A stretch of DNA of 64,000 bases from contig CAVQTN010000002.1 in assembly GCA_963716585.1 (NCBI GenBank), positions 1,054,001 to 1,118,000 of the forward strand. The letters run 5' to 3'. The translations under genes were made by a program, and so were the position numbers. The notes under the pieces were generated by a model that was given only the letters and a program-made list of their open reading frames with translations, searched no databases and was not told the origin of the DNA. Origin of the DNA: JAICUY01 sp963716585. GTDB lineage: Bacteria > Chloroflexota > Limnocylindria > QHBO01. Of this stretch, positions 42,452-52,979 are shown piece after piece (position 1 is the first letter of the stretch; each line of letters starts with the position of its first letter).

Positions 42452-43782
42452 AGGTCCGCGAAGGCGTTGTGCGGCTGGGATCGTTTCCGCACGTCGTCGT
42501 CTCGTGGGTCGACGATGGCGGCTACCCACTCAGTGTCGCCACATCCTTCTCGACCAATGCCGACCAGGTGCTGCTCACCGCACCGGCGCTCCGGATCCCC
42601 ACCGATCGCGAGCTGGTCGTCATGGGCAGCCACATTCGGCCGCAGCCGGGCGTCGGCTACGACGAGCGTCGCTACGTGGCGCTGTGGGGCAGCGCCGCCG
42701 CGGCGGATGGGGGACGGCTGGCGTTCATGCCGGAGCGAGCCTGGGGCTGGGACGAGCAGGTGATGCCCTTCTTCGAGTATTCGGAGCGGTCGGTCCCGCA
42801 GTCGCGCCGCTACCTGGCGCAGCTCTCGGCGGAGCGCGGCGTGCTGGTCAAGCCACGCCTGGCGCTCGGCTGGCTTGCGCTGCGCACCACGCGGCTGCCG
42901 TTCCTGACCGCGACCTTCGTGCCGGTCCTGCTCGGCCTGGCGATCGCGGCGCGCCACGGCGCCTTCGACTGGCTGACGGCCTTGCTGACCGTCATCGGCG
43001 CCAGCCTGGCGCACCTCGCCATCAACGTCACGAATGACATCTTCGACGAGCTCTCCGGAGCCGATGCCGCCAACAGCAACCCGACCCAGTTCAGCGGCGG
43101 CTCGCGCGTCGTGTACTACGGCCTGCTCTCGATACGACAGCTCGCGGTCGTCGCCGGGAGCCTGTATCTCGGCGCCGTCCTCATCGGCCTGGTCCTGCTG
43201 GCGATGCGGCCCTCGATGACCCTGCTGTTGATCGGCGTGGCCGGCGTGATGCTCGGCTACTCGTACACCGGTCCACCGTTGAAGCTCGTCTACCGCGGCA
43301 TTGGTGAGATCGCCGTGGCGGTCGGCTTCGGGCCGCTGATGCTGCTCGGCGCCTACGCCGTGCAGACCGGGCACGTCGCGCTCGAGCCGTTCGTCGCGTC
43401 GCTGCCCGTCGCAGTCCTCATCGCGCTGATCCTGTACGTCAACGAGATCCCGGACCGGCGCAGTGACGCTTCGGCCGGAAAGCGGACGCTGGTCGTGCGG
43501 CTGTCGCCGGCGACCGTCACCCGCATCTACCTCGTCGCCGCGGTGCTCGCCTTCGCGCTGATCGTGGTCGGCGTCGCGGCCAGCCTCATGCCGTGGCCGA
43601 CGCTGATCGCCCTGCTCGCCGTGCCGCTGGCGCTGCGCGTCCACGCCGGGATCCGGCAGAACTATGACAGCCCGTATGCCCTGATGGCCGTGATGGGCAG
43701 CAATGTGAAGCTGCACCTGGTCGTCGGCCTGCTGCTGCTGGCCGGGTACGTCGTTAGCCTGGCGGTGGCGCTGCTCGCCTGA
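42448..43782 (+). CDS. Fusion: N-terminal PPOX-like domain + MenA/UbiA prenyltransferase
   Basis: 444-residue fusion. Residues 1-130 form a split-barrel-like domain (GSFPHVVVSWVDDGGYPLSVATSF, LTAPALRIPTDRELVVMGSHIRP). Residues 145-444 are a UbiA-family membrane prenyltransferase: NVTNDIFDELSGAD near 195 (first Asp-rich motif), GGSRVVYYG, LGYSYTGPPLKLVYRG and the second motif NEIPDRRSDASAGKRTLVVRL. This matches 1,4-dihydroxy-2-naphthoate prenyltransferase (MenA) of menaquinone synthesis, though other acceptors are possible. The GTG start overlaps the upstream PPOX gene. The fusion suggests a redox or cofactor-binding role next to quinone prenylation. Confidence 0.85.
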   Translation: MKVREGVVRLGSFPHVVVSWVDDGGYPLSVATSFSTNADQVLLTAPALRIPTDRELVVMGSHIRPQPGVGYDERRYVALWGSAAAADGGRLAFMPERAWGWDEQVMPFFEYSERSVPQSRRYLAQLSAERGVLVKPRLALGWLALRTTRLPFLTATFVPVLLGLAIAARHGAFDWLTALLTVIGASLAHLAINVTNDIFDELSGADAANSNPTQFSGGSRVVYYGLLSIRQLAVVAGSLYLGAVLIGLVLLAMRPSMTLLLIGVAGVMLGYSYTGPPLKLVYRGIGEIAVAVGFGPLMLLGAYAVQTGHVALEPFVASLPVAVLIALILYVNEIPDRRSDASAGKRTLVVRLSPATVTRIYLVAAVLAFALIVVGVAASLMPWPTLIALLAVPLALRVHAGIRQNYDSPYALMAVMGSNVKLHLVVGLLLLAGYVVSLAVALLA

Positions 43783-43794
43783 GGCGGGGCGACC

Positions 43795-44216
43795 TCAGCG
43801 AGCCCAGGACCACGCGCTGCCGTCCCACGAGGCGTGCAGCAGGCCGCCATCGGCCTCGCGGGCGAAGACATCCAGGCGGTTGGGGCCCAGGAGCAGGCGG
43901 CGGGATTCGAGGCAAGATCGCCGCCCAGCGACTCCCACGGCTGCCAGCCGGCCGGCTCGTACCAGGCATGCCACAGCGCCCCGTCGCGGCCGCGGGCGAA
44001 GAGGTCGATCCGTTCGGCGCCCCAAGAGCAGGCCGCCGGGTCTCCGATCAGCTCGCCACCGAGCGACTCCCAGGCGTGCCACGCCGCGCCGTCCCAATAC
44101 CGGTTCCAGAGCTGCCCGTCGCCGAAGATGGCGAAGACCTGCATCTCGTCCGGCGCCCAGGTTGCGACCGCCGGAGCCGACGCGAGCGTTCCCCCCAGCG
44201 ATTCCCAGGTGGTCAT
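43795..44216 (-). pseudogene. PLL-like/DUF346 beta-propeller lectin-like protein (broken by a 1-base frameshift)
   Basis: About 140 residues made of three repeats of some 40 residues, each with WESLGG-x(5)-A and a SWG-x2-RIDLFARG-like strand ending in W. Repeats of this pattern occur in fungal-type fucose-binding lectins, tectonins and bacterial PLL proteins (six- or seven-bladed propellers); only three blades are encoded here, so oligomerisation is likely. The final repeat changes frame at AACSWGPNRLDVFARE, where one base is missing from a G run near 43888. AGGA precedes ATG 44216. No signal peptide. It may bind glycans or act in self/non-self recognition (inference). Confidence 0.7.
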
Positions 44217-44349
44217 CCAATTCCTCTTTCGACGATGCTCCGATGATGTTGACAGCGTCCAGCTGCACGACGGCCACGGCGACCGGGCGAAAGGGCGTCC
44301 CCCGGCTTGACACCATGCCGGACGATGCGCCAATGCAGCAGCCACGCGA

Positions 44350-45930
44350 ATGAACCGCCGCACGTGGACGCTCGTCGCCGTCGTGCTGGCGTCCGGCATC
44401 GTGTTCCTCGATTCGACGGTCGTCAACGTGGCGCTGGATGCCATCGGTCGCGAGCTGCCGGCCACCTACGTCGCCTCGCTCGAGGGGCAGTCCTACATCG
44501 TCTTCGGCTACCTGCTGACCCTCTCCGCCCTGTTGATCCTGGCCGGCGCGCTGGCCGACGTCTATGGGCGGCGGCGCATGTTCCTCATCGGCCTGTCGGG
44601 GTTCGGGCTGACCTCGGTCCTGTGCGGCATCGCGCCGAACATGGAGCTGCTGATCCTTTTCCGCCTGGTCCAGGGCGCGTTCGGCGCGCTGCTGGTGCCG
44701 ACCTCGCTGGCCATCATCAGCGCCACGTTCAGCGGCGAGGAGCGCGGGCGGGCGTTTGGCATCTGGGCAGCGGCGTCCGGCGCCACCACCCTGCTCGGCC
44801 CACCGCTGGGCGGCTTCTTAGTCGACGCCATCAGCTGGCGAGTCGTCTTCCTGATCAACGTGCCGCTGGTGATCGTCGCCCTGTACGCCGGCCTGGCGCA
44901 GGTCGCGGAGAGTCGCAACCCCGAAGCCAAGGGCCGCTTCGACTGGCTGGGAGCCATCGTGGTGGCAGTTGCGGTCGGCGGGCTGTCGTTCGGCGCCATC
45001 CGCGGCCAGCAGCATCAGTGGGCTGATCTGGCCGCCTGGATCGCCCTGGCCCTCGGAGCTGCCGCGACGGCCGCCGCGGTGCCGCTCATGCTGCGGCGGC
45101 CCGAACCGCTGATCCCACCATTCCTCTTCAGGTCGCGCAACTTCACGGTGACCAACATCTCGACGCTGCTGATCTACGGGGCGCTGTACGTGTTCGGCTA
45201 CCTGTCGGCGATCTTCGTCCAGGGCACGCTCGGCTACACCGCGCTGGCGGCGGGCCTCATCGGACTGCCGATCAGCATCCTGCTGACCGTCTTCTCGACC
45301 AGCGCGGGCACGGTTGCCGGTCGATACGGGCAGCGCTGGTTCATGACCCTCGGCCCCGGTCTGATGGCGCTCGGGTTGCTGTGGCTGACTCGCCTGCCGG
45401 CCGGCTCGACGCCGTGGCAGGCGGCCCTGAGCGAGCCTGCCAGCCTCTGGCCGCCGTTCAGCTACTGGACCGATATCTTTCCCGCGGTGATCCTGTTCGC
45501 CGTCGGCCTGACGATCATGGTCGCGCCGCTGACGACGGCGCTCATGAACTCGGTGCCGGAGCGCAATTCGGGGATCGCATCGGCGATCAACAACGCCATC
45601 TCGCGCGTCGGTCCGCTCCTCGCCGGAGCGCTGATCTTCGTCGCGATCACCGGCGCGTTCTACAGCGGGATGCAGTCGCGCATTCCGTCGTTGAATGTCG
45701 ACGATCCGGCGATCCGGCGCGATTTCGCTCCCCTCAACCAGCCCGCCGGCTCGGTACCTGAGGCACAGGCACGGGCCGCCAACGATGCCTCGATCGATGC
45801 GTTCCACCTCGCCATGCTGATCGCTGCGCTGCTGTGCGCGGCGGGCGCAGCAGTGAACGGCGTCGGCATCCGCAACCAGCCGACTGCCCGAGAGACGGAC
45901 GCCCCCGACGTGGCCGCCGCGGCCGGCTAG
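44350..45930 (+). CDS. MFS drug transporter, DHA2 (EmrB/QacA) family
   Basis: 526-residue exporter with 14 predicted helices. Motif D1 LDSTVVNVALDAIGREL near residue 20, motif A region GALADVYGRRRMFLIGLSGF, GAFGALLVPTSLAIISATF and motif C-like ASGATTLLGPPLGGFLVDAISW are present. Proton-driven efflux of drugs or lipids is the family role. The C-terminal loop between TM13 and TM14 is long and includes a polar ASIDAFHLAML stretch. The plus-strand neighbours downstream are a rhomboid protease and an MpaB protein, which may form a loose cluster but are not obviously related. Confidence 0.92.
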   Translation: MNRRTWTLVAVVLASGIVFLDSTVVNVALDAIGRELPATYVASLEGQSYIVFGYLLTLSALLILAGALADVYGRRRMFLIGLSGFGLTSVLCGIAPNMELLILFRLVQGAFGALLVPTSLAIISATFSGEERGRAFGIWAAASGATTLLGPPLGGFLVDAISWRVVFLINVPLVIVALYAGLAQVAESRNPEAKGRFDWLGAIVVAVAVGGLSFGAIRGQQHQWADLAAWIALALGAAATAAAVPLMLRRPEPLIPPFLFRSRNFTVTNISTLLIYGALYVFGYLSAIFVQGTLGYTALAAGLIGLPISILLTVFSTSAGTVAGRYGQRWFMTLGPGLMALGLLWLTRLPAGSTPWQAALSEPASLWPPFSYWTDIFPAVILFAVGLTIMVAPLTTALMNSVPERNSGIASAINNAISRVGPLLAGALIFVAITGAFYSGMQSRIPSLNVDDPAIRRDFAPLNQPAGSVPEAQARAANDASIDAFHLAMLIAALLCAAGAAVNGVGIRNQPTARETDAPDVAAAAG

Positions 45931-45980
45931 GACACCCGGCCGCCCGACGCGTCGGCGCAGGCCTTGCACGGAGGGCCGCC

Positions 45981-46736
45981 ATGTTTCCGCTGGGCGACGA
46001 GAACGAGTCGGGTCACGGTCCGCCGTGGGTCACCATCGGCATCATCGCGCTGAACGTCGCGGTCTTCCTGCTCCTGCAGCAGGCGGGCGCGAACAACGAC
46101 TTCACCTACGGCTTCAGCACCGTTCCCTTCGAGATCACCCACGGCGTCGACCTCGCCTCCGCGACGCCGGTGGTCATCGACGGCCAGCACCTGCTCGTCC
46201 CGCAGGCGCCGGGTCCCAACCCGATTTACCTGACCCTGCTGAGCAGCATGTTCATGCACGGCGGATGGCTGCACATCGGCGGCAACATGCTGTTCCTGTG
46301 GATCTTCGGCGACAACGTCGAGCACCGCATCGGCCGCGTCACCTACCTCGTCTTCTACCTGGTCGCCGGCCTGATCGCGAGCCTGGCGCAGGTCCTCGTC
46401 AGCCCCGATTCGACCATCCCGTCGCTGGGTGCCTCCGGCGCGATCTCGGGGGTGCTCGGCGCGTACCTCGTGATGTTCCCCGGGAACCGGGTGACCGTCT
46501 TCGTCTTCCGATTCCTGACCCGCGTGCCGGCGATCGTGGCCATCGGCATGTGGGCCGTGCTGCAGTTCGTCAACGGCCTCGGCTCGATCGCCGTCAGCTC
46601 GGAGACGTCCGGCGGGGTCGCGTACCTGGCCCATGTCGGCGGGTTCATCGCCGGGCTGCTGGCGGGGCTCCTCTTCCGCTCGCTCTATCCTGCCGGCCGG
46701 AACCCCGGCCAGGCGGCGCGCTGGCCGGGCGTCTAG
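45981..46736 (+). CDS. Rhomboid family intramembrane serine protease
   Basis: 251-residue membrane protease. The catalytic Ser is in the GASGAISGVLGAYLV motif (helix 4) and His in AHVGGFIAGLLAG (helix 6); HIGGNMLFLWIFGDNVE is the conserved loop-helix block. Six helices as in bacterial GlpG/RomA-like enzymes, plus an N-terminal segment before helix 1. It cleaves transmembrane substrates within the bilayer; the target is unknown. GGAGG lies six bases before ATG 45981. Confidence 0.93.
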   Translation: MFPLGDENESGHGPPWVTIGIIALNVAVFLLLQQAGANNDFTYGFSTVPFEITHGVDLASATPVVIDGQHLLVPQAPGPNPIYLTLLSSMFMHGGWLHIGGNMLFLWIFGDNVEHRIGRVTYLVFYLVAGLIASLAQVLVSPDSTIPSLGASGAISGVLGAYLVMFPGNRVTVFVFRFLTRVPAIVAIGMWAVLQFVNGLGSIAVSSETSGGVAYLAHVGGFIAGLLAGLLFRSLYPAGRNPGQAARWPGV

Positions 46737-46738
46737 CC

Positions 46739-47533
46739 GTGCGCTCCAACAAGGGCCTGTTCGGGCCGGGCAGCATGGCGTGGCGAATCGACCGCGAGGT
46801 GCTCATCCTGGCCGGCGGCACCTGCGCGCTGCTCATGCAGCTGGCGCATCCGGCCGTGGCGGCCGGCGTCGAGCAGCACTCCGACTTTCGGGCGGATCCG
46901 TTCGCGCGCCTGCGCCGCACACTCGCCGCCAGCTTCGACGTCGTCTTCGGAAGCACCGCGCGCGCCGAGCGCGCCATCGCGCGCATGAACGCCATTCACG
47001 CCGCGGTGCGCGGCTCGATCCCGGAGACCGGCGAGACGTACGCGGCCCGAGACCCGCGGCCGCTGCTGTGGGTGCATGCCACCCTGATCGACACCGCGCT
47101 GCGGGTGTACGACCGCTATGTCCAGCCGTTGACCGATGCCGATGCGCAGCGCTACTACGCCGAGTCGGCGCAGATCGCGTTTCGGTTGGGCGTACCCGAG
47201 CCGGTGCTGCCGTCGTCCCTGTCGGGATTGCGGGCGGAGATGACGCGGATGATCGCCGGCGGCGAGGTCCGGGTGTCGTCCACCGCCCGCTCGCTGGCGC
47301 CGTCGGTCCTCTACCCGACGCGGGTTCCGCCGCGGTTCGTGTGGGACATCGGCCACCTGGTCTCAATGAGCGTCATGCCCCCCGACCTGCGGCGCGGCTA
47401 CGGTCTTCCCTGGTCGCCGGCCCGCGAACGCGGCATGCGCCGGGTCGCCGCCGTCACCCGGGGCGTCCTGCCGGTCGTGCCGGCGCCGCTGCGCTTCGTG
47501 CCGCAGTACCGCACCGCGCTGCGGCGCGGCTGA
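46739..47533 (+). CDS. MpaB/latex-clearing-protein-like oxygenase family (DUF2236)
   Basis: 264-residue protein of the DUF2236/MpaB family: RIDREVLILAGGTCALLMQLAHPAVAAGVEQHSDF near the N-terminus, then TLAASFDVVFGST and ARMNAIHAAVRGSI, YAARDPRPLLWVHATLIDTAL and DADAQRYYAESAQIAF. Family members are haem-dependent or diiron oxygenases involved in rubber or lipid oxidation; the metal ligands are probably among the conserved His residues seen here. The GTG 46739 start is 3 bp after the rhomboid stop. No signal peptide. Confidence 0.85.
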   Translation: MRSNKGLFGPGSMAWRIDREVLILAGGTCALLMQLAHPAVAAGVEQHSDFRADPFARLRRTLAASFDVVFGSTARAERAIARMNAIHAAVRGSIPETGETYAARDPRPLLWVHATLIDTALRVYDRYVQPLTDADAQRYYAESAQIAFRLGVPEPVLPSSLSGLRAEMTRMIAGGEVRVSSTARSLAPSVLYPTRVPPRFVWDIGHLVSMSVMPPDLRRGYGLPWSPARERGMRRVAAVTRGVLPVVPAPLRFVPQYRTALRRG

Positions 47534-47605
47534 AGCGTCCGCCCGGGCTATCATGGCGCCGCCCGCGCGCGCTCGCCCCGTTCGCCGCGCGCGGCGGAGG
47601 AGCGC

Positions 47606-49429
<1,824 letters not shown>

Positions 49430-49808
49430 TCGGCGCAGCCGCCCGCCGGCAACATCGGCGCGTCGCAAATCGGCTCGTGCGACCTGATGCGACGCGGACA
49501 CCGGGCAAGATCTGCGGCCAGGGGCTCACGCTTGCTCGCAACCACCGGCGCGTGGTCATCAGCCGCGTGCGGCGCGCGTCCGTCGGCCGTTGAGTCGCCA
49601 CCTGACTCAGATGCCGGTGAACTTGCGGCTTTCGTGCCGTTGAGTCGCCACGTGGCTGAAAACAACCGATCTGCGACGGGTTTCGGGTCAAACCGGTCGG
49701 CTTGAGCCACCCGGTGACTCACCGGCAGCCGAGCCCTCGGCTGTCGTGCATTTGAGTCACCTGCCGACTTCACCCGCCGACTTCACCCGCCGACTTCACC
49801 TGCATCGG
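49430..49808. repeat. 379-bp non-coding region with degenerate TTGAGTCRCC repeats and a 13-bp tandem repeat
   Basis: TTGAGYCRCC occurs at 49590, 49640, 49702 and 49752, in two pairs each exactly 50 bp apart. The first forms a hairpin, TGAGTC-gccacct-GACTCA. It is followed by three copies of a 13-bp unit CGACTTCACCYGC at 49765-49777, 49778-49790 and 49791-49803. No gene is supported here. It lies between the convergent ctaA-ctaB and ctaG genes. Confidence 0.6.
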
Positions 49809-50786
49809 TCAGTGATCTGCGGCAGAGGGAGCTCGCGCGGCCGCCTCGGCTTCCAGGCGCGCGTCCAGGCGCGCATCCAGGCGCGCGGTGCGGCGATCCT
49901 CCAGGCGCACCCAGGATGCGACGACCAGGCCCATGCCGATGAGAAACACCATGTCGCCCATGACCCACATCAGCACACCGCCCAGGTTCTGGTCATCGAT
50001 GGGCGAAGGCCCCCATGCGCGCAGGTTGCTGAGGTAGTGCGGATAGAGCACCTGCCCGGCGCTCATCAGGGCAATCCCCAGGAACGAGTTCTGCGGCATC
50101 GCCAGGAAGAGGTAGAACAGGCGCACCGGGTGTGGCATGCGCCACGGCGACGGATCAAGCCCGATGACCGGCCACCAGAACAACAGCGCGGCCAGCAGGA
50201 AGCTGGCGTGCTGCAGGTAGTGCACCGGCGGATTCTCGAGGGCGACGTCGTACAGGCTGGAGAAGTGCCAGCCCCAGTTGACCGCCGCGAAGAGCAGCCA
50301 GGCAACGACCGGGAACGAGATGACGTGCACGATCCGGCTCTGCAGCATGGCGAGCAGGATCCGCCTGGCCGATGAGGAGGCAGCGCGGAGGGCCAGGGTG
50401 ATCGGAGCCCCGAGCAGCAGGAGCGGCGCCGCGACCAGCTCCAGCAGCATGTGCTGCACCATGTGCACGCTGAACAGCTGACCCTCGTACGCCTCGATCG
50501 GCGACACCAGGGCCAGCAGGATCGCGGCGAGTCCAGCCATGAAGCACGCCATTCGCCAGCGTCCCGGCCGAGTCAGCGGGTGACGGGCGGTGACGCGACG
50601 CACCATCCACAGGTACGTCGCCGCGGCCACCGCCACACCGCCGACCACCAGCAGGTCGAAGCGCCAGGCCAGGAGCACGCCCGGGAAGGTCGGCGCCGGC
50701 TCGATGGCGCCATGGGCCAGCGCGAGTGCGGGGAGCAGGCAGCAGAGCATCGCCGCGGCGATCACCGGGCGCAGGACGCGGGTCAC
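49809..50786 (-). CDS. ctaG: Cytochrome c oxidase assembly factor CtaG (caa3-CtaG family)
   Basis: 325-residue polytopic protein of the caa3_CtaG family (PF09678), which helps deliver copper to, or assemble, cytochrome oxidase. A signal-like first helix VIAAAMLCCLLPALALAHG is followed by seven more helices with the conserved histidines HMVQHMLLELVAAPLLLLGAP and PVHYLQHASFLLAALLFWWP, and YPHYLSNLRAWGPSPIDDQ. The C-terminus is a repeat-rich soluble tail (RLDA units). GTG 50786 is the start (GGGAG nearby). It faces ctaA-ctaB across the repeat region. Confidence 0.9.
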   Translation of the reverse strand: MTRVLRPVIAAAMLCCLLPALALAHGAIEPAPTFPGVLLAWRFDLLVVGGVAVAAATYLWMVRRVTARHPLTRPGRWRMACFMAGLAAILLALVSPIEAYEGQLFSVHMVQHMLLELVAAPLLLLGAPITLALRAASSSARRILLAMLQSRIVHVISFPVVAWLLFAAVNWGWHFSSLYDVALENPPVHYLQHASFLLAALLFWWPVIGLDPSPWRMPHPVRLFYLFLAMPQNSFLGIALMSAGQVLYPHYLSNLRAWGPSPIDDQNLGGVLMWVMGDMVFLIGMGLVVASWVRLEDRRTARLDARLDARLEAEAAARAPSAADH

Positions 50787-50868
50787 GATCCCATTCTCCC
50801 GCGGATCGGTCGCGGTCGTCACGGCAAGCTCCCCGGAACCCGACGCCGGGCCTTTGCGTCTGGCGGCC

Positions 50869-51720
50869 ATGAGCCGAATCGTCACGCCCATGGTGGCGCT
50901 CGCCGTCGTGCTGAGCGCGTGCGGCCTTCGCGTCGGCGGCGATCGCGTCGCGCATCCGGGGGGCAGCACGACGATCCTGCGGGTCGACACGGTTGGCGGC
51001 ATGGTACCGGCCGAATTCGTCTTCAGCCGGCTGCCGTCGTTCACGCTGCTCGGCGACGGCCGGCTCCTGCGACCGGGCGCGGTTGACGCGATCTACCCCG
51101 GCCCGGCGCTGCTGCCGATCGACCAGCGGCGCCTGACCGAGGACGGCGTCCAGCAGCTGCTGCGCGAGGTGCTGGCCACCGGCCTGTTCGACGCGGACCG
51201 CTCATTCCCGTCGACCGGCGTGGCCGATGCGCCGGACACCGTTTTCACGCTGCACGCCGGCGGACGCGACGTGGTCGTGCGCGTCAATGCGCTCGGCATG
51301 ACGGGAAGCGGGCCGGCGCAGGCCGACGCGACGGCACGTCAAGCCCTGGCTCACCTGGCGCAGCGGCTGTCGCTTCCCGAGGAGTGGCTGCCGGCGGGCG
51401 CCTGGCGGGATGACGCCTGGCTGCCGTATGGCGCGGACGCCTACCGGCTGCTGGTGCGCCAGGCCGATGCGACCGAGCAGGAACCGACCGGCATCGGCTT
51501 CAACCTGGCCGACTGGCCGGGCACCGCCGATCCGAGCGGCGGCACGCCCGTCGCCGGCGGGGGCCGCTGCCTGCAGGTGACAGGCTCGCAGGCCGCCGCA
51601 TGGACCGCCGCGTTGCCGAAGGCGAACGCTCTGACCCGCTGGGTCGTCGGCGCGCGGCGTTACAGCGTGCAGCCGCGGCCGCTGCTGCCGGGCGATCCGA
51701 CGGAATGCCCGCGGGCCTGA
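50869..51720 (+). CDS. Hypothetical lipoprotein
   Basis: 283-residue predicted lipoprotein: signal MSRIVTPMVALAVVLSAC with Cys18 at the lipobox. The mature domain has alternating strands (STTILRVDTVGGMVPAEFVFSRLPSFTLLGDGRLL, TVFTLHAGGRDVVVRVNALG) and resembles an uncharacterised, possibly beta-propeller or sandwich, domain. It lies next to the cytochrome oxidase operon and may be an accessory factor. No family was recognised. ATG 50869 gives the expected signal peptide. Confidence 0.78.
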   Translation: MSRIVTPMVALAVVLSACGLRVGGDRVAHPGGSTTILRVDTVGGMVPAEFVFSRLPSFTLLGDGRLLRPGAVDAIYPGPALLPIDQRRLTEDGVQQLLREVLATGLFDADRSFPSTGVADAPDTVFTLHAGGRDVVVRVNALGMTGSGPAQADATARQALAHLAQRLSLPEEWLPAGAWRDDAWLPYGADAYRLLVRQADATEQEPTGIGFNLADWPGTADPSGGTPVAGGGRCLQVTGSQAAAWTAALPKANALTRWVVGARRYSVQPRPLLPGDPTECPRA

Positions 51721-51764
51721 GCCTCGCGTGCGGATTGGGCGCTGCAATCCGATATCGGCATCGG

Positions 51765-51770
51765 TACAAT
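51765..51770 (+). promoter_or_regulatory. -10 element TACAAT of the cytochrome oxidase operon
   Basis: TACAAT with TGCAAT at a 16-bp spacing upstream (51743-51748). It leaves a leader of about 100 nt before ATG 51879, in which GAGGAG (51858-51863) is the nearest ribosome-site-like sequence. Confidence 0.4.
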
Positions 51771-51878
51771 GCGTCGCGTGCCGCCTCCAGCTCGACTGGA
51801 TGTGTGCGCCCGGAGGAATCTTCCCTGCGTGGATCGCACGGGTCCGCGTGACTGCGCGAGGAGCTTCGAAACCAGCTG

Positions 51879-52949
51879 ATGCGACGAATGGCCATTCCCC
51901 ACAGGCTGCGGAGCTTCGCCCGCATCGGCGGTCCGCTGCTGCTGATCGCCATCCTGGCCGGCTGCATGATCCCGCCCGAGCCCGAGACCACGGAGGCGCA
52001 GGACGTCTTCACCCTCTACAACGTCATCTTCGGCATGGGCGTGGCGGTCTTCCTGGCAGTGGAGGGAATGATCGTCTACTCCATCTTCCGCTACCGCCGC
52101 CGTGACGATCGGCTGCCCAAGCAGCTCCACGGCAACACGCTGGTCGAGATCATCTGGACCGCCATCCCGACGGTGATCGTGCTCGTGATCTTCGGCGCCA
52201 GCATGATCACCCTCGCCAAGGTCGAGGCCCAAGCCCCGAACCCGCGTACCGTCATCGAGGTCGATGGCTTCCAGTGGCAGTGGGCCTTTCGCTATGGAAC
52301 GAATGATGCCGACCCGAGCAACGACTACACCGTCACCGGCACACCGGCCCAGCCGCCGGTGATGGGCGTTCCGATCGGCGAGCCGGTGCACCTCATCCTC
52401 AAGTCGAGTGACGTCATCCATTCGTTCTTCGTGCCGAGCTTCCTGGTCAAGCGCGACGTCGTGCCCTTCCCGGATCCGAACCAGCACAACACGCTCGAGT
52501 TCACGGTGACCAATCCGGGCACCTACGGCGGACAGTGCGCGGAGTTCTGCGGCACCGCCCACGCCGGAATGACCTTCGAGGTGCAGGCGATGAGCCGGCC
52601 GGACTACGAGGCCTGGCTGAAGAAGGGCCTCGAGACCAAGGTCGAGCCATCGACCAGTGCCGCGCCCAACGCCCAGGTTGTCAAGATCAGCGCCCAGGAC
52701 CTGAAGTTCAGCACCGACCGGCTCGAGGTGCCGGCCGGCGTGCCGTTCGTCATCGAGTTCGAGAACAAGGACGCGCTGCAGCACAACGTGGCCATCTACG
52801 ATGGTGCGGGCAAGGAGCTGTTCAAGGGGGAAATCTTCGCCGGGCCCAAGACGATGCGGTACAACGTCACGGCTCTGAAGGCTGGCGAGTACAAGTTCAT
52901 GTGCGACGTGCACCCGACCGTGATGTTCGGTACCGTCGTGGCCAAGTAG
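51879..52949 (+). CDS. ctaC: Cytochrome c oxidase subunit II (CuA) fused to a C-terminal cupredoxin domain
   Basis: 356-residue lipoprotein-like CoxII. Signal/lipobox LLLIAILAGC, then two membrane helices and the periplasmic CuA domain with GQCAEFCGTAHAGM near residue 220 (Cys, Cys, His, Met ligands) and the upstream His in SSDVIHSFFVP. After a short Pro/Ser linker, residues 265-356 form an extra plastocyanin-like cupredoxin with type 1 copper ligands (QHNVAIYD His; MCDVHPTVM Cys, His, Met). It accepts electrons from cytochrome c or another donor and passes them to subunit I. First gene of the ctaCDEF-tlpA operon. Confidence 0.96.
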   Translation: MRRMAIPHRLRSFARIGGPLLLIAILAGCMIPPEPETTEAQDVFTLYNVIFGMGVAVFLAVEGMIVYSIFRYRRRDDRLPKQLHGNTLVEIIWTAIPTVIVLVIFGASMITLAKVEAQAPNPRTVIEVDGFQWQWAFRYGTNDADPSNDYTVTGTPAQPPVMGVPIGEPVHLILKSSDVIHSFFVPSFLVKRDVVPFPDPNQHNTLEFTVTNPGTYGGQCAEFCGTAHAGMTFEVQAMSRPDYEAWLKKGLETKVEPSTSAAPNAQVVKISAQDLKFSTDRLEVPAGVPFVIEFENKDALQHNVAIYDGAGKELFKGEIFAGPKTMRYNVTALKAGEYKFMCDVHPTVMFGTVVAK

Positions 52950-52979
52950 CGATCAGTCGAGGCGAACACAGAGAAACCG

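Noticed and set aside
49590..49803. CRISPR array
   Set aside because: Repeats are short and degenerate, spacers differ (50, 62, 50 bp) and no cas genes are present.
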